Source of the DNA: Gnetum montanum
Taxonomy: Eukaryota > Streptophyta > Gnetopsida > Gnetales > Gnetaceae
Assembly (NCBI GenBank): GCA_015680685.1
Contig: MNCI01013746.1
Span: forward strand, 72,341 to 98,138
Reading direction: 5' to 3'
Length of the DNA: 25,798 bases
A program made the translations under genes and the position numbers. Below, piece by piece: positions 1 to 10,250 of the stretch; the first letter of the stretch is position 1, and every line of letters begins with the position of its first letter. The notes under the pieces were generated by a model. The model was not told where the DNA came from, made no database searches, and was given only the letters and a program-made list of their open reading frames with translations.

Positions 1-167
1 CCATACACAACTTGTGTTCAGGTTACAAAGTTGCTCGAATAAAGAGCCGTTCACTCTAGGACTCCTACTGCGGGTACATGGGAAATTAATCTAACTCTGG
101 AGTGTTCAAACTGCCAGAGCTTCGCTACTTCTAGCCAGGATTGGTAAATGAAGGGAGTGCCGCCTCT

Positions 168-175
168 TATTTATA
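168..175 (-). promoter_or_regulatory. TATA box of LTR-1 (minus strand)
   Basis: The minus strand reads TATAAATA here, directly downstream of the GATATC palindrome array. The TATA boxes of the other three LTRs hold the same position. It would drive leftward transcription. Confidence 0.6.
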
Positions 176-190
176 GATATGGTGACGGAC

Positions 191-290
191 CGCGATATCG
201 CGTAGCAGGGGAAGACGCGATATCGCGTACGTGATATCGCAGGGGATGCAATATCGCGGCAGCCGCGATATCACGTACACGATATCGCAG
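191..290. repeat. GATATC palindrome array in LTR-1
   Basis: Six copies of a GATATC core (one is AATATC) start at 194, 219, 233, 250, 267 and 281, several in the longer palindrome GCGATATCGC. Spacings are 25, 14, 17, 17 and 14 bp. The array lies just upstream of the minus-strand TATA box, the usual place for LTR enhancers. The palindromes are rich in CpG. Confidence 0.85.
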
Positions 291-314
291 CGCTATGCAT
301 GTCGCGTCTCATCA

Positions 315-735
315 GCAATGATCTCGATGGCCGATTTCTGGTGCAAGGTGTGTACCTCCTCCATTGATAGATTGTGGTTTTTCATGGCTAATTTCCTTAA
401 TTCAGTATTTACCCTGGCAAGTTGCTTCTGCTGTTGATGAATGAATTCTTACATTTGATCTTTCTACACATCAAAAATTCGTAGGCAATGATTCTATGCA
501 TCAACGTGACCTCAAGCCTTGGTGTGGGTCTAGGCACTTCTCCTCTTTATGATTGTTTGATTGACACTTCTTCCTCTAGAATCTGTTAGACAGATTCCAC
601 TTCAGGCTCCTCCTAAAGAGGTCTCATGCCATGGGTCACCTTTAGTAGTTCTTGGCCTTGTTCTTAGTAGCCCCTTCTAGCTCTGGGTTGTTTCTCCCAT
701 CGTTGTGAGGGTTCTCCTTCCAGTAAACATTTTTT
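315..735 (-). other. Unassigned minus-strand coding-like relic between LTR-1 and element A
   Basis: This segment has no counterpart at the 3' end of element B (10240-10585). On the minus strand an ATG near 735 opens a frame beginning MASKKNVYWKENPHNDGRNN, then stops and frameshifts follow. Near the low-coordinate end another minus frame encodes a charged helical stretch (QQQKQLARVNTELRKLAMKN), which looks coiled-coil and runs up to the LTR. The composition resembles the start of a plant Gag, but no domain could be named. No polypurine tract is visible next to LTR-1, so this is not a normal element 3' end. It may be a different element interrupted by LTR-1, or a recombination product. Confidence 0.35.
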
Positions 736-1199
736 TTAGATGCCATCTATAATCACAATAAGACCATGGATTAGCAATTATTGTGTAACCTTAAAACAAT
801 TAAAATACCTTAACTCTTAAGGATAGTTACACTTGGCTAAGTTGTGATTATGGCTAATTTAATTAATCCAATTATTATTTATTTTATGTGTTATTATGAA
901 TAATTTATCCTAGAGGTTGTTGGACGGATTAACCCTTGAAAAAGTTGATGTTTATATGTGGTTAATGTTAGTAACCCTTGGGTGATTTAGAAAAAATTTC
1001 AAAAATTTTATTAATTTTTCATCTTAGAAACCTTAAGGTTTATGTCCCCCACGATAAAGATCTTACCTCTGGTAAGTGTAGTATCAAAAAATGGAGTGAT
1101 TTGAACAAATGGTTGGGAAGTTATGAGCTCTAAAAGGTTTTGGGCTCTAAAAAATTGCAAAAATTCCCTATGTTATGAGCAATTTGCAAAAAATTCCAA

Positions 1200-1330
1200 A
1201 GTGTTCGACAGTGTATATAGGATCTAAGCATTGCGTCAATGAGGCCTTGTCGATGTCGTCAACTACGTCAATGAGGGCTCGTCAACGACCACTGTTGACT
1301 TGGTCAAACTTTTAAAAATACAAGGAAATT
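1200..1330 (-). repeat. LTR-U3-like fragment inside element A's 3' region
   Basis: Two copies of AATGAGG(C/G)CT start at 1238 and 1270, mixed with GTCAACG and GTCGATG motifs. This is the motif class seen in A's 5' LTR at 18010-18081. On the minus strand a TATATA sequence (about 1213-1219) follows, so the order of repeats then TATA matches the LTRs. It is absent from the equivalent place in B. It is probably a fragment of a related LTR; no termini were found. Confidence 0.4.
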
Positions 1331-2095
1331 TTGGATGAAATTGGGATCAAATGAATGCTCATAAGACCAAGAATAGTATGAAACATGAGAAGAGGTTGTT
1401 GAAGCTCATAAATTTGAAAAAATAGAGAAAATGGAGAAAATTGATTTAGTATGAATGAAATGAAAGATTAAGGAGTACTGAGTGGTTTATGCAATGGAAA
1501 ATGCAAAATATAGGATTGTTGCAATGTTAAAGGTAAGGAACCTTAACTAATCAAGCCAAACGCTATGTAAGTGGGTCCTCCCCATAGTAGGCTCATGTCC
1601 TTTTTTCCCTTGCATAACCTCAACTAAGGAGTCTATGGATCCCATAGTTGATTTAATGATCATAACAAGTTAAGGACCAACCCAAAACAATCCACTCAAG
1701 AATCCCAACACATCAAACTAATACATAGAGCATAACATAGAACCTAGTAGTGAAGTGAGTTACGACAGTATGGATGGATGAAAGAGAAGATGCAATGGAG
1801 TTCCAAATTGAGGTCATAAAAGTCCCTTATGGAATTTGTGGTTAAAATGACCTGAGAAGTTCCATCCTCAATCTAGAACAAAATCATTTGCTTTCAATGA
1901 CTTCGCATCACCACTCTAAGACCAATCCACCCACATGAGACACAAGAATGCCTTCACAAAACAACCACCATTCCACAAGGAGAAGAAAAGAGAAGTAGGA
2001 AGTGAGAGAGTGGGCCTTAGTTAGCGGTGACCTTCAAGCATAGGTGAATGTTATTCGAGTCCCATAACCAGTGCTTGTAGCCCTTTTATTTTTCC

Positions 2096-2244
2096 AAGGG
2101 ATGTGCTTTGAATTCTCATTATTTTTTTTTGTTTTTGTTTTTTTGAAATGGGAACCACACCATGTGAGGACTTATTCATGTCGAAGGGATGTGCTTTGAA
2201 TTCCCATTGTTTTTTTTTTTTTTTTGAAATGGGAACCACACCAT
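2096..2244. repeat. Tandemly duplicated poly(T)-loop hairpin module (element A)
   Basis: Two units about 87 bp apart share 'aagggatgtgctttgaatt', an inverted repeat around a poly(T) run, and 'aaccacaccatg'. In unit 2 the arms TTCCCATT (2201-2208) and AATGGGAA (2228-2235) pair perfectly. In unit 1 TTCTCATT (2113-2120) faces AATGGGAA (2147-2154) with one mismatch. The module recurs at the equivalent place in element B, so the duplication predates their split or is family-wide. Confidence 0.7.
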
Positions 2245-3029
2245 GCAATGACGTATTTAACTTCCTATTATTCGATGGTATGGAATGGTAAGAAGTTTGT
2301 GAAAAACACTAAAGACTCATGTAAGAAGAATAGGACAAAGAGTATTGAGTCCCCTTGAAGTCACACCCTTTACAAACCTTTGAATCTTTCCTAATTCTAG
2401 AACTATCAAGGTTACCAATTAATTAAAAGTTTCTTTAATGAAAAGAAACCTCAAATTCCCAGAAGAAGGAAAACCATAGAGTTCATTGAATGGGTGAATG
2501 ACATGGACTCACTACCTATTCCATGAAAAATAAACTATGTCAAATTCATTAGATATTAGAATTCAAAAATAGAAACCAGAGATCGACAATCACATATTAA
2601 GCACAAACCATCATTAGTAAGCAGCAACAACGGCACTGCGTCCTATGACAATAAAGCAAATTTATTAGCAAAAATAAGAAAATATCACTTAAATAAAAGA
2701 AAGAAAAATAAGGTAAAATATATAAGAAAGTGTAAAATAATCAAGAAATTTTAAAGGTACTAAATATGGTGTAAAATTAGAAAAATTCAAAAACGAAAAA
2801 TGTGAAAAACAAAAAGGTAAAAAAACTAAGAGGCCATGGTAATGGTCAACATGGATGGCCATCTCCTCCACGATTGAGTTGTAGGGAGGAGATTCAAAAA
2901 ATAGAATGTGGTTGTCCATCTATTGAGGCAGTATTTACACTAGCCTATCTTGGTTCTAGAAAAGGTTTGACTTGCTGGATGTTGATCAACTACTTTTAAT
3001 TTGGGCTGTCAGGTTTGTAGATTATCATG

Positions 3030-4098
3030 GCCCTAGAGGGAAAGGTTTGATCAATTATATAAGGTCCCTTTTATAATGTTTGGAATTTTTTCTTTTGGGG
3101 TACATGTATGAAGTTCTAGTAAAGAACCTTATCTTCTGGTTGAAGTTTTACTTTCTTGATTCTAAGGTCATGACGTTGATTGTTGAATGCCTTGTTCACC
3201 TTATTCAAGGATAGGGCCACTAAGCGATTTTTGTCTAACATGTTTAGATTGATCAATTTTTCCTTCTGTGCTAGAGTTAGGTCAAGGTTTAGATCATAGG
3301 TCGTTGAGAGTGTATAAATCTCAGATTAGATTGGGAGTGTTGGAAGTTTTCCATACACTAACTCATAGGCAAAATAGCCAATAGGAAGTTTCCAAGTTGA
3401 ATGATAAGCTCAAATAGCATCGTTAAGTTTTTTGTACTCTAGTCCTTCCTATATTTGCTAATGGTTCACGTTAGTATTTTTATAATCTCCCAGTTGATTA
3501 CCTCTACTTGATCGTTGGCTTGGGGGTGGTAAGGTGTTATTAATTTATGTTCTACTCCTAAGCACTGCATTAATTTTCTAAATGTGGCATCGATGAAATG
3601 AATTCCATTATCAGAAATTAGTGAACATGGCACTCCAAACCTATTCATGATATTTTTTTGTATAAAGTTGGTAGTAGTGGATGATGTACAATCAATAACA
3701 GCTATTTCTTCTGCCCATTTTGTGTAATAGTCAACTACTACTATAATATATGCCTTCCCGTTTGACATGGTTGTGATGGGACTCATGAAGTGAATGCCCC
3801 ATATATCAAAAGATTCTAGTGGTTAAATCCATTGTTGAGGACCTTCGATGAGAGTAGTCATCCCCCCATCATGTTGACAATGTTCATAAGAATTGATGAA
3901 CTGGTGGGCATCCCTAAAGACTGTAGACCAATAGTATCCTACCATCAGGATTTTTATGGCCATGTGTCTCCCTGCATAGTGGCCTTCACAAGGTCCTTCA
4001 CGAGCATCTTGGAGAACACGTAGTTGATCTTTATCAAGGACACACCAATGGATCAAGCCATTGACACACACCTTGTAAAAGTGTTCATTGATTTCCAT
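3030..4098 (-). pseudogene. Element A integrase (degenerate)
   Basis: The 4098-3823 frame holds the zinc-binding HHCC region: His residues in GHYAGRHMA, then SYEHCQ, where the first Cys of the usual C-x2-C is Tyr. A stop separates it from the 3786-3466 frame, the catalytic core. That frame keeps the whole DDE triad: Asp19 in VVVDYYTKW, Asp59 in ISDNG and Glu95 in QVEVINWE, with 35 residues between the last two, as in the family. Further left, in broken frames, lie C-terminal pieces typical of gypsy integrases. The product would insert the cDNA copy into the host chromosome in the nucleus. It is not functional because of the internal stop and later breaks. Confidence 0.9.
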
Positions 4099-4336
4099 AA
4101 AGTATTTAGCCCGATGAAGAAATTGTTACTTCTTCCTGAAATCTAAGTCTTGTGGCATTTCTTAAGTGAGAAGATATGTGAGGATGTCATTATACCATAT
4201 TTCTTTTTCAAGCGTTTATTCATTTATTACTCTAGTAGAAAGGAGTTCATTGAAAATTGATCAGAGAGTGGGCTCTCCTCCTCTTTGTTATCCCACCTTA
4301 AATGAGAGAGGTGATTAGTGACCACATTTTTAGTTC

Positions 4337-4800
4337 CTAATCTACCATAGTAAGATCAAATTCTTGCAAGATCATAAGCCACCGTATGACATGAGGACTC
4401 ATTGTCAACTTATTCATGAGGAATTGAATTGCACTATGGTTCGTATGCACAAATACTTTGTAACCCAGCACATAGTGCCTAAACATTTCTAGTGCATACA
4501 TCACTACCATTAATTCTTTCTCCATGGTGGTGTAATTTAACTGTGCTCCCACAATGCTTCGACTCATGCAGTGGATATAATATTGAAATTTCTTATCGTC
4601 CATCTATGTGAGCACTACTCCCAAAGCATAGTTAGATGCGTCTATAATGATATGGAATGGTTTGAACCAATCTAGTGCTCGTAGGATTGGTGTTTCTAGG
4701 AGTTTCTCCTTTAATTGTTAGAATGCATGTTCACATTCCTTGGTCCAAATGAAAGGTGCATCTTTCTTTGTAAGCTCTACCAATGGCTTTGCAATCTTAA
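4337..4800 (-). pseudogene. Element A RNase H domain (degenerate)
   Basis: The open frame 4603-4337 reads through typical gypsy RNase H sequence: AQLNYTTMEKELMVV, then FRHYVLGYKVFVHTNHSAI, and RWLMILQEFDLTMVD at the end. The first catalytic Asp region (IIIDASNYALGVVL) lies just upstream, before a stop. The motif usually read as HTDH is HTNH here, so one metal-binding Asp has become Asn. RNase H removes the RNA strand during reverse transcription. It joins RT on the right and the integrase zinc-binding region on the left, the order expected of gypsy pol. Confidence 0.88.
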
Positions 4801-5690
4801 AGAAATTCTTAATAAATTATCGGTAGTAACCAATGTGTCCAAGGAATGATCAGACATCTTTAATAGTCTTTGATTGACGGATTATTTCTTGGATGACCCT
4901 TATCTTTTCTAGGTCTACCTCAATCCCTTTTTGTGAAATTTGGTGTCCTAGCACAATGCCTTCTTGGACCATAAGGCTCTTTTTCCAGTTGAGCTGTAGG
5001 TTAATCTCTAAACATCTCTTCAATACTTACTCAAGTTGGTCCAAGGCTTGCTCAAAGGTAGCTCCATAGGTGGAGCAGTCATCCATGAAGACTTCAACAC
5101 CACTATCGATTTGCTATTGAAATATACTAAGGACCAAGCATTGAAAGGTTGTAGGGGCATTGCAATTTGGACCAAGATACTAAGGAACTTGTGAATCTTG
5201 TCTTGGCATGATCTTTGGATGCAATTTGGATTTGGTTATAACCACTATAACTATCCAAAAAGCTATAGTAACAATGCTCAGATGTGGTGTTGATCCACAA
5301 ATGGCAAAGGAAAGTGATCCTTAAATGTTGCCATATTTAATAGCCTAAAGTAAATGCAAACCCACCATTTTCCATCCTTCTTTGATATAATTATGAGTGG
5401 GCTAACCCACTCACTATCTACAATTGGATAGATGAACCCCACTTTGAGGAGTTGCTCTATCTCCTCCTTGATGATTTGTTTTAATTTGGGGTTCAGACAT
5501 CTCTATGGCTACCTTCTAGGCTTTATGGCCAAGTCAGTGTAGATGCGATGTTGGCATATTCTTGGATCAATTCTTGTTAGCTCTGGATATGACCAAGAAA
5601 AGGCTGTTGATCATTTATTCACCATTTTCAACAACTTTTCTTTTTGTTTAGGAGCAAGTTTGGCATTAATGATGACCAGTTTACCATTCT
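4801..5690 (-). pseudogene. Element A reverse transcriptase (degenerate)
   Basis: Conserved RT blocks appear in several minus frames. In order they are VGFIYPIVDSEWVSP near 5400-5450, DGKWW with LLNMATFKDHFPLPF near 5300-5380, FLDSYSGYNQIQIA (motif A, Asp kept) near 5240, CNAPTTFQ near 5150, and EVFMDDCSTYG (motif B/C, FMDD at 5089-5078). Between motif A and CNAP some residues of the usual CPFGTF region are lost or scrambled. Many stops and frame changes make it inactive. The pol leader to its right ends near 5690 (KYAFSKNGK), which corresponds to the left side of the deletion junction in element B. Confidence 0.88.
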
Positions 5691-6480
5691 TTGAAAATGC
5701 ATATTTCATACCGGTTGGTAAATGTTTTAGTTCTAAGGGCTCCTGCTTGAAGTGATTAGGGATTTCCAACTCTTCCCAATAGTTATCATCATCTTTATTA
5801 GAGAGTTGGGAATGAACCTATTCAATTTTGTCCATGCCTTTAACATATGCACATGTTAGGTTCTCAGTTGGCTTCATGCATATTGTGCTACTATCTGAAT
5901 CAACCATCAACCATCAACCACTGGGTGCCCTCCTATTTTGTGGCTGTTGTGTATAGACACCTTTAAATATTAATCTCTTGCATACACTGATTGCATACTT
6001 TAATGTATGTGCTCTTTATTAACTAAATCCTTTACATGCAATTGAACCCATTATCATTGTATGCGATTTATGGAATACACTTCTTCTCAATTTTTCCTAG
6101 CTCATTTTCCTTGGATATTTCTAGAGATAGGTCCCTTATACCCATTTACACATTGACCATGCTTAACCAAGCCCTTCCCATGATGATGGTAAAGTCACTT
6201 TTGTAGTTTTTCACCTTGATCACTAGAAAATCAGCAGGATAGGACCACCCACAAACTGTGGTCACAATGTCCTCTACTAATTCCAAAGGGACAGTAATCG
6301 AATGATTTGGTAATTTTAGATAGATGTGGCTCTTCTTAAGAGGTGGTAGGTTTCAAGCCTTGTACATATCATGGGAGATGAGATTAACTTCAAAACTAGA
6401 ATCAAGAAGAGCTTTGCATGGCTCTTGTCTAGCAATCTATAAATAGATGAGTGGACTTTCTAGATTAGATCTTTTTATAG
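5691..6480 (-). pseudogene. Element A aspartic protease and pol leader (degenerate)
   Basis: The minus strand from about 6430 encodes a retropepsin-like domain. Its active-site block is ALLDSSFEVNLIS, with the catalytic Asp kept at 6403-6401 but the usual following Ser/Thr-Gly altered. It then runs through CGWSYPADFLVIKV and IIMGRAWLS, equivalent to the family's I-x-GRPFL block. In-frame stops are present. The following leader (about 5950-5691) includes WEELEIPNHFKQEPLELK and matches B 13282-13090 closely. The protease would process Gag-Pol inside the particle. The same region is better preserved in B. Confidence 0.82.
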
Positions 6481-7149
6481 GAAGATTGCTAGCCTTGATT
6501 TAGTTAGAAATAACATGAGTTAGCATTACAGTGTGGATCCTAGGGGGTACTTAGTTTGAAGGGCACTCAAAGGTATTTGATGCAAAGGATGAAGGTGATG
6601 GAGATGCAGGACGATTAGCCAGAGTAGGTTGTGAGGGTTAGAGAGGATTACTAGTTTAGAGGAAAGTCTTTTCCTTAATCAATTATCTGGACCACTTTGT
6701 TGAAAACCCAGTTGTGAATGTATAGCCCTTGTAGCATTTCATTGTTGCAACTATGGAGGAATCTCACCCTACATAGATGGAGTAGGAGGTAATTGGGTTA
6801 AAGGTGGAGGTGTAGGCATAGAGGGATGTGAAGGATGATAAGTATACAGATATTGCTTTTCCCCTCAAGTAAATGGTGAATGTGTTTGGTGGTACTTTGG
6901 AGGGTAATAGCAATGTTTGAATGATGCATGACTTGTAGAACTCCTAGGGGAGATGGGCTGCTAAACATAATATTAGTATGGATTTGGTTGCCTATAAGGG
7001 TATTGCTATCTTGGCAATGGCATTCCACATGATTGTGGTTGGTACCATTGTTGGTACTATTCATAAGGTTGTGGAGAGGTTCCACTTGGGTAGTAAGCGT
7101 ATTGTTGTTGGTAGAACTACCTTGAACTGCCTTGAGGGTAAGGCAATCA

Positions 7150-8994
7150 TCTTGGAGCTTACCTACATGCTAGGTGAGGATTCAATGTGTACACTCTACA
7201 CTTTTGTAAGTGTGACACCATAGGGGAACATCCCTTTGGATGTTTGTATTGGCATATGTCACATTCAGTTTCATCATCAGAGTTAGACTTCACAACTTCC
7301 TCTAGTACAATAGCTTTGCCCTTACCTCTTTGGTAGGCACATTTAGCTTCTTTTCGCCTCTTGCGATTATGATCACTATTTTGCCCTTTGGATTCTTCAG
7401 CAATCTTCAAAGCAGTTTAAAACTTTTCAGCCAAAGAGTCCCATAACTTGTCAACCTTGGTCAAAATATCATAAACATATTTCTGGATGGACAAGATCTT
7501 TCTATTCCCCACTTCATCAAGTGGTGACTCTTTCTCCTCACAAAATTGGACCTCTCATTTTCTAATGGAAAGGTCCCTGCTATACTCTTTAGCACTTTCC
7601 CTTTTTCATAGTTCACCTTCTTCCTTTGCTACCTACTCAATTAGCCTTTGGATTTGATAAGTTCTCATTTCAAACAATCTTCCTTGGGCATACACTTGAA
7701 GGGTTCTTCTTATTTCTTCTCTAAGTCCATCTATGATGTGGCAAAGTTGTTCTCTCTGAGAATAACCATGGCCAGGGCATTAGTGTAGGAGTGAATAGTA
7801 TCAGCCCATGGTAGCATCTAATGGTTCATGTGCTCTTTGTTTTCAGCCTTGGATTTTCCTTCTTAGATTAGACACTCTGGAGTGGGTCTGGTATTTGTCA
7901 TTGAACAGTTCTAACATGGTACTCCATCTATGGATAGATTATGGCTCTAAGAACTAGTACAAGCTTTCAACTTCCTTAATGAGTGTCCTTGGGAAAAGCT
8001 TGAGTTTTTCCTAGTCATTCTCTATGTTCTGTAAGGCACAAACATCTTGAAAAGCTTGTAGATGTGTTTGTGAACCAAAATTATATCCCCCCTCAAATCT
8101 TGGGATATTTTTCATGTCTAATCACTTAATCCAACTATCCTTTATATGTCTAGTTAAGATTTTCACTACCTCTTCAATGTTGAACATACTTTAAGTTTCC
8201 AATAAAGGTTCATCATCATCACTACGTTGATGATGCTGATGATGGTTTCAGCCACCCCTTCAATTTTGGTGGCCTTCACAGTCATTATTATTTTGTCGAT
8301 CACATTTATCATAGTTGTTTCGATGGTAGCTTCCATGAGAACCATTAGATGAAGAGGAATGTTCAAAATTAGATGAAGAGGAAGATGGACTACCACCACC
8401 ACTGTGGTGTCTACCATCACTGTTACACTTATTACAATCACCATCTTTAGATCCCTTGTTGTTGCGATGTTTACTCGAGTCCCTACCTTGGCTATCACTC
8501 TTTCTTGAACCCAGTTTATAAATAGTCGATCGCGATGTCAGGTTTACATCCTTGCCATCAGTAGTAGGGGGTGGAGAATCTTCACATTGAGAACCTTCTA
8601 AGGGAGGATCCTCATTGTCCTCTTGATCTAGTAGGAACAAGGGGTTAGTGTAATGATTCCCCTTTGTAGCTTCATGGAGTTTCTCTTGACGTTAATCTCA
8701 TTTACATTGTGTTTCAGTGGGATAGTAGTTCTGATTGTTGTATCCATCCACAACGTACTTTTCATAAAGATTTGCTATGCCCAACTTTTTAAGGGTTTGG
8801 AATAGCATTACGAGCATAGATCAATCAAGGGGCAAGGCGACATTTCCTTGCATATCATGCCATCACATCTATTCATCTTGATGTAGGATGAAGGTAAAAT
8901 TTGGCACAAACTCATCTGGATGAATGTATACCACCTTGCATTCTAATGGGACCGATGGTTTAGTATTTTCATGCTTGCAAGAAGATGAAGACAT
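7150..8994 (-). pseudogene. Element A Gag (degenerate)
   Basis: The probable start is the ATG at 8994 (MSSSSCKHENTKPS), which matches B's Gag start MSSSHKSPSQPRV at 16376. A long Ser/Gly/Asn/His-rich linker follows (8640-8166). A Retrotrans_gag-type capsid region is broken over about 8160-7450. At 7263-7228 there is a zinc knuckle CDICQYKHPKGC (C-x2-C-x3-H-x3-C spacing), after a basic stretch RKRRKEAK. Gln/Tyr/Pro-rich sequence follows. Gag forms the virus-like particle and binds the element RNA. Several stops separate the pieces. Confidence 0.8.
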
Positions 8995-9129
8995 TTTGTA
9001 AAACAAAATGAAATTGTCAGTGTGCTTTTATAATTCTATGTATAGTGGGAATAATATTGACCTTTAGGTTCATAAAAAATATAATGGTATTCACTTAGAC
9101 CTAAATAGTGCACGTTCCACAAACAAAGT

Positions 9130-9147
9130 TCCCTGGAAATGATGCTA
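9130..9147 (-). promoter_or_regulatory. Element A primer binding site (tRNA-Asp type, decayed)
   Basis: The minus strand reads TAGCATCATTTCCAGGGA, directly next to the LTR end at 9149. It aligns with TGGCGCCGTTGCCGGGGA, the complement of the 3' end of plant tRNA-Asp, with six differences in 18, four of them G to A. It is the site where tRNA would prime minus-strand cDNA synthesis. Confidence 0.75.
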
Positions 9148-9148
9148 A

Positions 9149-9400
9149 TGATGAGCAGCAAGGTACCCCTACGCCCAACCATATGAATCACAAAACATTC
9201 ATGTGTGATCCAATCGAATTCCATGGACTTTATTATTTCCAGTGCACTAGCCATTTAACAAGTGAATCTAGCCTTAAGGTTAATCAGTGTCTTCCCAATT
9301 ACACTTGTGACATTTGTTGGTATGATTAAGTGTAACTGAGGCATTTGATTTTTATCATTTTTATGTTTTATAGTTGGATGCTTGAATTGTAGATAAAAAG
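9149..9400 (-). repeat. Element A 5' LTR, left part (up to B insertion point)
   Basis: It begins TGATGAGCAGCAAGG and continues 'cccctacgcccaaccatatgaatc', matching the starts of both B LTRs (9401 and 16537). It breaks off after AAAAG at 9400, where element B begins, and resumes at 17453. The last five bases are one copy of B's target duplication. Confidence 0.85.
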
Positions 9401-10239
9401 TGATGAAAGAAAAGGTGCCCCTATGCCCAACCATACGAATCACAAGCATTCATGTGTAATCCGATCGAATTTCGTAGACTGTAATTACTAAGTACACTAG
9501 AGCTAAATAGTATGTGCATGTTATTCATTCGTTGTCTTCCCAATCCCACTTGTGGAATGCAATTGTATGGTTAAGTGTGACTGAGGCATATGATTTTTAT
9601 TGTTTTGTGTTTTTATGGAATTACTCACCTAAAACAAGAATAAAAGTAAGAGTGATTAAAAATAAAGGCAATTAATTGCTAAGGAAACTAAAGCTTAATC
9701 TAGCCTAACACAAGTAATCATTCCCACTTCCTGGATACATCCTAAACTTCCTATGAACACTGTTGGATTCTCAAACGCTAATCATTTCTGAGCTACCAAA
9801 TGTCACACGTATACTCGAAGGGGTCATGCTTGTGTAATTTAACAATTTTCTTAATTGATCAAAATTAATTGCTGCATAAATAACATTAATGTAAATTGCA
9901 GGAAATAACAATATGTAAATGCATAAGAAAGAAAATCTCAAGTGCTGCAAGGAATGGTGTGCTCAGGTACATCAATGCTTGAATAAAGATCTGTTCACAC
10001 TTAGACCTCTTGCTGTAGGCACTTGGAAAATATTCTAACTTTCAAATGGACAAACTGTAAGAGTTTCACTACTTGACTGCTAAAAAATTACTCCCAATTG
10101 TGTGCTTGGGTGCTATATTTATAGACCCAGCAGTAACCCTGCGATATCGAATGTACGATATCGCATCTTGGGCCACGATATTGCATACCCAATATCGCGA
10201 CCACCTCGATATCAGAGTGATGAAAAACACAATTTATCA
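9401..10239 (-). repeat. Element B 3' LTR (839 bp)
   Basis: It runs TGATGAAAG...TTTATCA, so on the minus strand it starts TGATAAA and ends in TCA. It is 72 bp shorter than the 5' LTR. Two losses explain most of this: 34 bp between AATGG direct repeats (one copy left at 9953-9957) and two 14-bp units of the GATATC array. GATATC-type cores start at 10143, 10157, 10177, 10191 and 10208. A minus-strand TATAAATAT lies at 10115-10123. Confidence 0.93.
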
Positions 10240-10250
10240 TACCCCCACGA
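10240..10250 (-). promoter_or_regulatory. Element B polypurine tract
   Basis: The minus strand reads CGTGGGGGTA directly before the 3' LTR start TGATAAA. A short G-rich tract here is where plus-strand DNA synthesis of the element would start. It is short for the family and flanked by pyrimidines. Confidence 0.6.

Larger units (their letters stand above)
1..314 (-). repeat. Partial LTR of the same Ty3/gypsy family (LTR-1)
   Basis: The stretch matches the LTRs at 9401-10239, 16537-17447 and 17453-18113 in order. It shares the block with 'gctcgaataaag', the following 'ctnctgcggg' block, a minus-strand TATA box and an array of GATATC palindromes, and it ends in ATCA like the others. On the minus strand it therefore starts with TGATGAG. 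Its other end lies outside the window; if it has the family length of about 900 bp, about 600 bp are missing. It could be element A's 3' LTR, a solo LTR, or the 5' LTR of a third element further left. Its array type resembles B's LTRs more than A's 5' LTR. Confidence 0.8.
736..3030 (-). other. Element A: long 3' non-coding region
   Basis: There is no convincing coding sequence. Blocks align in order with element B 10580-12240: 'tataatcacaa' near 745 and 10585, the 'gtgggtcctcccc' block near 1570 and 10945, the duplicated hairpin module near 2100-2250 and 11450-11580, and 'ggatggccatctcc' near 2850 with a close match near 12185. Compared with B, A has about 400 extra bases around 960-1370, including an LTR-like promoter fragment. 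About 2 kb between integrase and 3' LTR is typical of plant Tat/Athila-type gypsy elements. Confidence 0.6.

Noticed and set aside
191-290. CRISPR-like array
   Set aside because: Units are very short palindromes with irregular short spacing in a plant LTR; not a CRISPR array.
231-437. 68-codon plus-strand frame across the GATATC array
   Set aside because: It runs through the palindrome array and LTR end on the antisense strand of the element; no known domain.
8166-8640. Two overlapping minus frames of 110 and 126 codons
   Set aside because: Both come from the low-complexity Ser/Gly/Asn linker of Gag; only one frame is the Gag frame and neither is a separate gene.
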